Shown here one piece after another: positions 5,956-9,817 of a stretch of 9,817 nucleotides of DNA. The notes beneath the pieces are model-generated. The model made no database searches and was not told where the DNA came from. It was given only the letters and a program-made list of their open reading frames with translations. The DNA lies in contig DRQI01000052.1 in NCBI GenBank assembly GCA_011330545.1, positions 1 through 9,817 of the forward strand. Direction: 5' to 3'. Made by a program: the position numbers and the translations under genes. The stretch is from Flavobacteriia bacterium (GTDB taxonomy: Bacteria; Bacteroidota; Bacteroidia; Flavobacteriales; Flavobacteriaceae). Position 1 is the stretch's first letter. Each line of letters begins with the position of its first letter.

Positions 5956-6139
5956 GAAAAAGAAAATACAACGCGTTAAAAAATCAGATTTAGTACCTGA
6001 TGATATTGCAAAGCTTTACCAAGACGATGTATTAGAAAAATTAAAAGAGAAAGTAAAAAAGGATAAAAAAAGTAATGAAAAAAAATCGAAAAAACTAAGG
6101 CAACATTATGGCCAACTCAAAATTATTAGGTTTTCTTAG
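5948..6139 (+). CDS. Small lysine-rich protein
   Basis: 63 residues from ATG 5948, which overlaps the preceding membrane-protein gene by 8 bp; a TTG two codons earlier is the other option. About a third of the residues are lysine. LVPDDIAKLYQDDVLEKLKEKV (in part) suggests an amphipathic helix followed by a highly basic stretch. It has no signal peptide or membrane span, so it is probably cytoplasmic and could bind nucleic acid or the charged tail of its membrane neighbour. Its last 14 bases overlap the end of the convergent XRE gene. No family recognised. The coupled start and position in the operon support a real gene. Confidence 0.6.
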   Translation: MNEKKKIQRVKKSDLVPDDIAKLYQDDVLEKLKEKVKKDKKSNEKKSKKLRQHYGQLKIIRFS

Positions 6140-6524
6140 ATTTGTATTCAATTTCAATACCTAGCCGGGCAAGTTCTTTGTCAACACCTTGATTTATTTC
6201 ATCGGCTAACCAAAGCCTAAAATACTCACTTTCTCGCTTTAATTGTTCTTTGTTTTTTATCACCCAATCAATCACTTCAAAGTCAGAAAACGAAACGCCA
6301 TCTTTTTCAAGTGTAAGTTTCGTAGCGGGAAGCTCTTTTTTTAATTTACTTTCTAAAAGTAGTTTAGCCGTATCAGAAATTTTTCTATCTCCAGACTCCC
6401 AATTTTGTACACTTCTAAGGCCTACCCCCAACATTTTGCCAAACTCTGTTTGAGTCATTTTCATACTTTCTCTAATTTTTCTAATTTCTAATTTATTGAT
6501 TTTCAAAAGAATAAATTTTAACAA
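6126..6524 (-). CDS. XRE-family helix-turn-helix transcriptional regulator
   Basis: A 132-residue DNA-binding protein. The Cro/C1-type HTH lies at about residues 13-60: EIRKIRESMKMTQTEFGKML, then GVGLRSVQNWESG with the recognition helix, then DTAKLLLESKL. The C-terminal 70 residues are helical and charged, likely a dimerisation part; there is no S24 peptidase domain, so it is not a LexA/CI-type self-cleaving repressor. The outer start is a TTG at 6524. A second TTG at 6506 (giving MKINKLEIRK) fits better with a -7-like element at 6537-6544. The first ATG, at 6464, would cut into helix 1 and is unlikely. Two operator-like repeats upstream (6535-6585) suggest that it represses itself and the rightward small genes. 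Its 3' end overlaps the lipoprotein operon. Confidence 0.88.
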   Translation of the reverse strand: MLKFILLKINKLEIRKIRESMKMTQTEFGKMLGVGLRSVQNWESGDRKISDTAKLLLESKLKKELPATKLTLEKDGVSFSDFEVIDWVIKNKEQLKRESEYFRLWLADEINQGVDKELARLGIEIEYKSKKT

Positions 6525-6534
6525 AATTAATAAT

Positions 6535-6585
6535 ATGAAATATATGCGTATTTTATTTTAATATTATGAATATATTTCGTATTTT
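6535..6585. promoter_or_regulatory. Two operator-like direct repeats 31 bp apart, upstream of the XRE gene
   Basis: ATGAAATATATGCGTATTTT (6535-6554) and ATGAATATATTTCGTATTTT (6566-6585) share both ends, with ATGAA at the left and CGTATTTT at the right. Their starts are 31 bp apart, close to three helical turns, so bound proteins would face the same side. The left copy overlaps a minus-strand -7-like TATATTTC (6544-6537). The right copy runs into a plus-strand TATTTTTG (6580-6587). This layout fits an XRE operator pair covering divergent promoters. Confidence 0.6.
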
Positions 6586-6587
6586 TG
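6580..6587 (+). promoter_or_regulatory. Bacteroidota -7 element (TAnnTTTG), rightward
   Basis: TATTTTTG matches the TAnnTTTG -7 consensus of the Bacteroidota housekeeping sigma factor. Transcription would start near 6594 and read through 6614-6951. No clear -33 TTG is visible, which is consistent with a regulated promoter or a weak one. Confidence 0.4.
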
Positions 6588-6613
6588 TTGGAGTAATTTT
6601 TCAATTATAACAA

Positions 6614-6788
6614 ATGTCAACAAAAAAAAGGTGAAAACAAAACTTACCACTCCAATAAAATTGGAAAATGGTAGCAGAGATAAGGTTTATGATACTATAA
6701 CCGAATGAGAATAAGAGGCATGGGGGAATTTTATGGTACAATCAAAAGAAAAGTGAATTTTAATAATGACTTGGGGTGCGTTTTATAA
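6614..6788 (+). other. Chain of very short ORFs with an A8 tract (possible leader peptides or gene remnant)
   Basis: ATG 6614 opens a six-residue ORF (MSTKKR) containing eight consecutive As (6622-6629) and ending at 6634. A -1 slip on the A-run would join it to the frame of GTG 6631, giving a 31-residue peptide through VYDTITE that stops at 6708. ATG 6705 overlaps that stop (ATGA) and opens 27 codons to 6788, running into the next gene at 6766. These could be translated leader peptides, a programmed-frameshift product, or a decayed gene. None has a recognisable motif. Confidence 0.25.
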
Positions 6789-6951
6789 CTATTTAGCTGC
6801 CATGTTACTAATGACAGGAATTACGGTAGGATTGATAGTATATGCCATTGTAAAAAACGACTATTCTAAAAGAACCAACATGCTCATAATAAGTGTCATG
6901 CTTATAGATTTGATATTAGTAACACTAATTTTTTTTAAATTATGGTTTTAA
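6766..6951 (+). CDS. Small two-helix membrane protein
   Basis: A 61-residue protein with two predicted membrane helices, about residues 8-30 (YLAAMLLMTGITVGLIVYAI) and 39-59 (MLIISVMLIDLILVTLIFF), joined by a short hydrophilic turn NDYSKRTN. The Lys/Arg-bearing loop would favour a cytoplasmic location by the positive-inside rule, putting both termini outside. No family recognised; the size fits small membrane regulators, holin-like proteins or toxin-like peptides, but no feature singles one out. It is downstream of the XRE-controlled promoter region and followed by two strong hairpins (6975-7044) that probably end its transcript. Confidence 0.65.
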   Translation: MTWGAFYNYLAAMLLMTGITVGLIVYAIVKNDYSKRTNMLIISVMLIDLILVTLIFFKLWF

Positions 6952-6974
6952 AGATTCCTTTCTTCCCTTGATGA

Positions 6975-6993
6975 GAGTTTTATTCTAAAACTC
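6975..6993 (+). terminator. Hairpin after the two-helix membrane protein gene
   Basis: GAGTTTT (6975-6981) pairs perfectly with AAAACTC (6987-6993) around ATTCT, followed by GTTT. It lies 24 bp after the stop codon. It may be a weak terminator or part of a two-hairpin structure with 7004-7044. Confidence 0.4.
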
Positions 6994-7003
6994 GTTTAGC
7001 GAC

Positions 7004-7052
7004 AAAGCGCAGAACGCTCATTGTATGTTTTGCTTCTGCGCTTTTAATTTTT
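7004..7052 (+). terminator. Rho-independent terminator-like hairpin
   Basis: AAAGCGCAGAA (7004-7014) and TTCTGCGCTTT (7034-7044) form a perfect 11-bp stem with a GC-rich centre and a 19-base loop, followed by TAATTTTT. This is the strongest terminator-like structure in the window and separates the two-helix membrane protein gene from the winged-helix gene. The loop is long for a simple terminator, leaving room for a regulatory role. Confidence 0.65.
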
Positions 7053-7072
7053 AACCTATGTATTTATGAAAA

Positions 7073-7351
7073 ATGGAAATTATTACTTTATTAAAACGAT
7101 TACAAAAAATTCATAACCTTATTAAAGAAGGTAAAACGGGCACTCCCAAAGAGTTTGCAAAAAAGATTAAAATCGGACAAAGTCAGTTGTATTACCTCTT
7201 AGATGATTTAAAACTTAAAGGGTTTCCTATTCAATATTCGAGAACCTTAAAAAGCTATGTCTATCATACAGATTGCAAACTAGAAATTGATTATTCAATC
7301 AGGTTAATTATAAATAATAAGACCATAATAGTTGAAGAAAATAAAAAATAA
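7073..7351 (+). CDS. Small winged-helix (HTH_11/DeoR-like) DNA-binding protein
   Basis: A 92-residue protein. Residues 1-62 read as a winged helix-turn-helix: an N-terminal helix LLKRLQKIHNLIKEG, then GTPKEFAKKIKIGQSQLYYLLDDLKLKGFPI with the HTH, and a beta wing at FPIQYSRTLKSYVY. The N-terminal domain of DeoR- and WYL-type regulators has this shape, but no ligand-binding domain follows; only about 25 residues remain, ending in Lys/Glu. It is probably a stand-alone cytoplasmic DNA-binding protein. It lies downstream of a terminator-like hairpin, so it likely has its own promoter, which I could not identify. A leader ATG at 7066 opens a different short frame and was not chosen. Confidence 0.82.
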   Translation: MEIITLLKRLQKIHNLIKEGKTGTPKEFAKKIKIGQSQLYYLLDDLKLKGFPIQYSRTLKSYVYHTDCKLEIDYSIRLIINNKTIIVEENKK

Positions 7352-7386
7352 TTGCTTTACTCCGATGAAATTGGAGTGAACGAACT

Positions 7387-7506
7387 TATATTTGCAGTAC
7401 GAATAAGTAAAACTGTTTTATTATTGTTTATTCTTTAAGCAAAACAGTAAAGGGAGAAAGAGATAAGTACATTATTTGAGTATAGAAAAATCCTGATTTT
7501 TCTATA
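7387..7506 (+). ncRNA. Possible small RNA in the 7352-7840 intergenic region
   Basis: TATATTTG (7387-7394) exactly matches the Bacteroidota -7 consensus, though no -33 TTG is at the right distance. A transcript from about 7401 would contain an 8-bp hairpin (7412-7419 with 7441-7448) and end in the perfect palindrome at 7480-7506, without an ORF of note. This combination suggests a short non-coding RNA of about 105 bases, but it is based on pattern alone. Confidence 0.3.
7480..7506. terminator. Perfect 13-bp palindromic hairpin
   Basis: GTATAGAAAAATC (7480-7492) is exactly complementary to GATTTTTCTATAC (7495-7507 in frame of the arm, ending at the C of CTATAC), with only CT between them. It is either a terminator-type hairpin, being in non-coding DNA after a gene and having a T-run in the stem, or an operator for a dimeric regulator. 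Confidence 0.5.
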
Positions 7507-7595
7507 CTAATTGAAATAATGGCTTGGTCAAATTAAAAAGAATTGAATGCTCTAATCATTTGAACAATAAATTCAAACAGCTTACTTTTTTGAAA

Positions 7596-7643
7596 ACTTC
7601 ACCTGATGTGTGCATATATGTTATTTTGAAAAAATGGTGAAGT
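7596..7643. repeat. Inverted repeat ACTTCACC/GGTGAAGT
   Basis: ACTTCACC (7596-7603) and GGTGAAGT (7636-7643) are perfect complements separated by 32 bases. Role unknown. The rest of 7508-7716 shows no gene and no other structure that I can support. Confidence 0.45.
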
Positions 7644-7716
7644 AATTTAGAATTTATAATGAACCTTAAAATCAATTAAGATATGAAAAACATCTAAAAT
7701 AATAACCCAATTAAAA

Positions 7717-7745
7717 TTGTTTCAAAGAATACAAAATTATATTTT
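7717..7745 (+). promoter_or_regulatory. Putative housekeeping promoter of the SEL1/T9SS operon
   Basis: TTG (7717-7719), an 18-base spacer, and TATATTTT (7738-7745) match the Bacteroidota TTG-N17-23-TAnnTTTG pattern at all but the last base. Transcription would begin near 7752, giving a leader of about 90 bases that contains TAACTGA (7765-7771) paired with TCAGTTA (7782-7788) around a G-rich loop. Confidence 0.45.
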
Positions 7746-7840
7746 ATTTTAGCAACAATTTAGTTAACTGAGGGTAGGAGTTCAGTTAGACACAATCTCT
7801 ATCCTTTTAATTATATCTCAATTTTTTTAATCAAATTAAT

Positions 7841-9280
7841 ATGAAATCAATTTACAAGTTTTTATTACTTAGTTATTTTATAACTACTGCTGTACATGCC
7901 CAAGATTCATTAGATTGCCAATACAATCTCAGAGAGGCATTATATTTTTTAAAAGGTAATGAATTTATAAAACCCGATTCAATAAAAGCTATTAAATATC
8001 TAAAGCCATGTGTAAAAGCTGAAAATCCAATAGCTCAATTGTTAATGGCAAGGCTTTATTTGAATAGTAATGACGAAGATAATATTAAAAAAGGGTTTAA
8101 ACTTACAAAAAAAGCTGCCAAACAAGACTTTTCTCTTGCAGCTTATGATTTAGGAGTACTATATAAATATGGAAAAGGAAGAAATCAGAATTTGATTAAG
8201 GCCGCCAATTGGTTTAGAAAAGGTTATAAACTAGGCAATTCAAAAGCAGCATATAGCTTAGGATATATGTTTTTTAAAGGTTTTGGCAATGAAACACAAG
8301 ATTATCAAAAAGCTGTAAAATGGTTTAGAAAAAGTGATTATCCAATGGCTAAACACTGGCTAGCAGTATGTTATTATTTCGGATATGGAGTTGGTCAAGA
8401 CAAATCAAAAGCCTTACAACTACTCAAAGAAAACCCAATCGATAATAGTAAGATTCTTTTAAATAACCTTCATAACCAACTTCAAGAAAATGGGCTAAGT
8501 CAAGAAGAAGTCAACGTCTTGAACCAGTATTATGACCTAGTAAATAGTACAAATGAAACTAATATTGACATAAGCCGACTGGAAGGAAACTGGATTGGTT
8601 CATTCATACAGTTTGACTGGTCTAATTCAATGATTATGCAAAAACTTTCAACATCTATAAGTATAAAAAAAGACTCCATCACCGATGAATTTTTATATGA
8701 ATCTTTTGTTGATGACAATAACAATTCAGGCGTGCTAATTAACTTCAATAATTCTGCACAATTAGATAAACTTTATTTAAAAATTAAACACCCTTATTCT
8801 AGTAATGCAACAGATAATCTAAAATACGAAGTAATTCCTTCAGAAATTAAGTTGATAAATTATAATAATCATGAGTTCATGGTTTTTTCAACCGAAAGTT
8901 TTATTGACGGTTGGAAAGAACCCGGTGCGCCAATGCTTTTTCTTTTGCAAAAAGAAAGAATTTTAACAGATAATAATGTAGAAATTTCTAGTGAGGTGAT
9001 AAATTCTCTCCATGCTCAAGAAAATAGTTTTATCAAATTATTTCCTAACCCATTTCAAAATGATTTAATCATTGCTTATGATTTAGATGTGCCTTTAAAC
9101 GTTAGCGTTGCAATTAATAGTATTGATGGGGTAAAGTCTTATAATGTTGTTACCGATAGTTATCAAAATGCAGGAGAGCATCGTTATTATTTTGATGGTA
9201 GCAGCCTTGAAAAAGGGGTCTATGTTATCAATATAATTTATGGCAACAAAAGAAATACGAAAATGATTGTAAAAAATTAA
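7841..9280 (+). CDS. Secreted SEL1-repeat protein with type IX secretion C-terminal domain
   Basis: A 479-residue exported protein. A signal peptide covers residues 1-20 (cleavage likely at AVHA-Q). SEL1-like helical repeats run from about 63 to 197; the clearest are AAYDLGVLYKYGKG.. (100-135), AAYSLGYMFFKGFG.. (136-166) and AKHWLAVCYYFGYG.. (170-197). Such repeats mediate protein-protein contact. A beta-rich middle (about 246-372, starting LEGNWIGSF) has no recognised family. The last 84 residues, from FIKLFPNPFQNDL (397-409) to MIVKN, form a type A sorting domain of the type IX system, which sends cargo across the outer membrane and is removed there. So the protein is probably released or surface-attached. 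The next gene, also with a signal peptide, starts 10 bp later, indicating an operon. Confidence 0.92.
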   Translation: MKSIYKFLLLSYFITTAVHAQDSLDCQYNLREALYFLKGNEFIKPDSIKAIKYLKPCVKAENPIAQLLMARLYLNSNDEDNIKKGFKLTKKAAKQDFSLAAYDLGVLYKYGKGRNQNLIKAANWFRKGYKLGNSKAAYSLGYMFFKGFGNETQDYQKAVKWFRKSDYPMAKHWLAVCYYFGYGVGQDKSKALQLLKENPIDNSKILLNNLHNQLQENGLSQEEVNVLNQYYDLVNSTNETNIDISRLEGNWIGSFIQFDWSNSMIMQKLSTSISIKKDSITDEFLYESFVDDNNNSGVLINFNNSAQLDKLYLKIKHPYSSNATDNLKYEVIPSEIKLINYNNHEFMVFSTESFIDGWKEPGAPMLFLLQKERILTDNNVEISSEVINSLHAQENSFIKLFPNPFQNDLIIAYDLDVPLNVSVAINSIDGVKSYNVVTDSYQNAGEHRYYFDGSSLEKGVYVINIIYGNKRNTKMIVKN

Positions 9281-9290
9281 TAAGTTAAAG

Positions 9291-9817
9291 ATGAAAAAAA
9301 TTTACTCAAAAATACTACTCATTGCTTTATGCATTTTAAGTTTATCGGCCACGGCACAAATACCTAGTAATCAAAACGGAGAGTTTCTAAGTACAGAGAA
9401 TTACTTAAATGACTTTAATAAAATAATTATACCCAAATGTTGTGGCGAAACTACCGTACCTAATCTTATATTTTTTTATAATCCTTTTTCTGCACTGACG
9501 AATCACGATAGAATTGAGCTTGCAAAAGAGAAGTCGCTAAATACGTGGTTTAATCAGCAATATCAAAACATAAAAAGTGAAATAGAAAGTCAGCTTCATA
9601 CAACCTTTCCTAATTTTGAAGAGGCTAAAAACACCTATTTTAAGCATTGGGAGAAAAAGAACCTTTTGAGCCATGCTAATTTTGTAAAAGATAAATATGA
9701 CAATAGAATAAATGTTAGGAAAGGAAAAAGAGACAAATCGGTAAGAAACCTAAAACTCTTAGAACTACGTGAGATTGAACTCAATATTGGCAATATTGAT
9801 AATACCAGTTATGGTTC
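9291..9817 (+). CDS. Exported protein of unknown function, 3' end beyond the window
   Basis: Open from ATG 9291 to the window edge (175 codons and counting). The N-terminus is a clear signal peptide: KKIYSK, a hydrophobic core LLIALCILSLSA, and a TAQ cleavage region around residue 23. The visible mature part begins with a CC pair (KCCGETTVP, about residues 50-58), then a charged helical region rich in Lys, Glu and Asn, including RKGKRDKSVRNLKLLELREIEL. No family recognised. It is 10 bp after the SEL1/T9SS gene and surely co-transcribed, so the two may form one exported complex. Whether it carries its own C-terminal sorting domain cannot be known from this window. Confidence 0.85.
   Translation, partial: MKKIYSKILLIALCILSLSATAQIPSNQNGEFLSTENYLNDFNKIIIPKCCGETTVPNLIFFYNPFSALTNHDRIELAKEKSLNTWFNQQYQNIKSEIESQLHTTFPNFEEAKNTYFKHWEKKNLLSHANFVKDKYDNRINVRKGKRDKSVRNLKLLELREIELNIGNIDNTSYG

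Noticed and set aside
6126..7351. Toxin-antitoxin module formed by the XRE protein and a neighbour
   Set aside because: No neighbouring protein shows a known toxin motif, and the XRE gene is convergent with, not co-transcribed with, the lysine-rich gene.
8530..8748. A 72-codon minus-strand ORF inside the SEL1 gene
   Set aside because: Antisense to a clear secreted protein gene, with no domain or leader; a shadow frame.

Overview
The window looks like chromosomal DNA of a Bacteroidota member, most likely a flavobacterium. The supporting evidence is AT-rich intergenic DNA with few Shine-Dalgarno sequences, a promoter -7 element of the TAnnTTTG type, a C-terminal domain typical of type IX secretion cargo, and short AT-rich leaders. 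No rRNA, tRNA, CRISPR array, transposase or integrase was seen.

Left third (1-3730): a regulatory cluster built around two paralogous ECF-type sigma factors that are transcribed divergently (1979->1116 and 2473->3279). Both carry the same unusual set of five cysteines, including a C-terminal CGLxNxKNPCRCxKK block. Downstream of the first is a zinc-independent NADPH:quinone-reductase-like MDR oxidoreductase. Three bases after the second is a four-helix membrane protein. The 493-bp gap between the sigma genes holds two 8-bp tandem-repeat arrays in opposite orientation, so each sigma gene is preceded by the same repeat family read in its own direction. ECF-like promoter elements (TGTYACA ... GTCTA) lie before the second sigma gene and before the oxidoreductase, which suggests a small autoregulated regulon.

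Middle (3755-7351): a convergent staphylococcal-nuclease-fold protein with all catalytic residues, then a 367-bp intergenic stretch rich in inverted repeats. After it comes an AT-richer block of small unassigned genes: a tiny lipoprotein, a four-helix membrane protein and a short lysine-rich protein in overlapping order; a convergent XRE-type regulator with two operator-like direct repeats 31 bp apart upstream of its start; a two-helix membrane peptide; and a winged-helix DNA-binding protein. This block resembles an accessory island. A 46-base near-perfect hairpin ends exactly at the lipoprotein start codon.

Right third (7352-9817): a 489-bp gene-free region with several hairpins and a possible small RNA, then two secreted proteins in one operon. 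The first is a SEL1-repeat protein with a type IX secretion sorting domain. The second is an unrecognised exported protein that runs off the window.

Functional assignments are firm for the oxidoreductase fold, the sigma factors, the SNase, the XRE protein and the SEL1/T9SS protein. The remaining genes are described without an assigned function. Repeat phases and hairpin pairings were read by hand.
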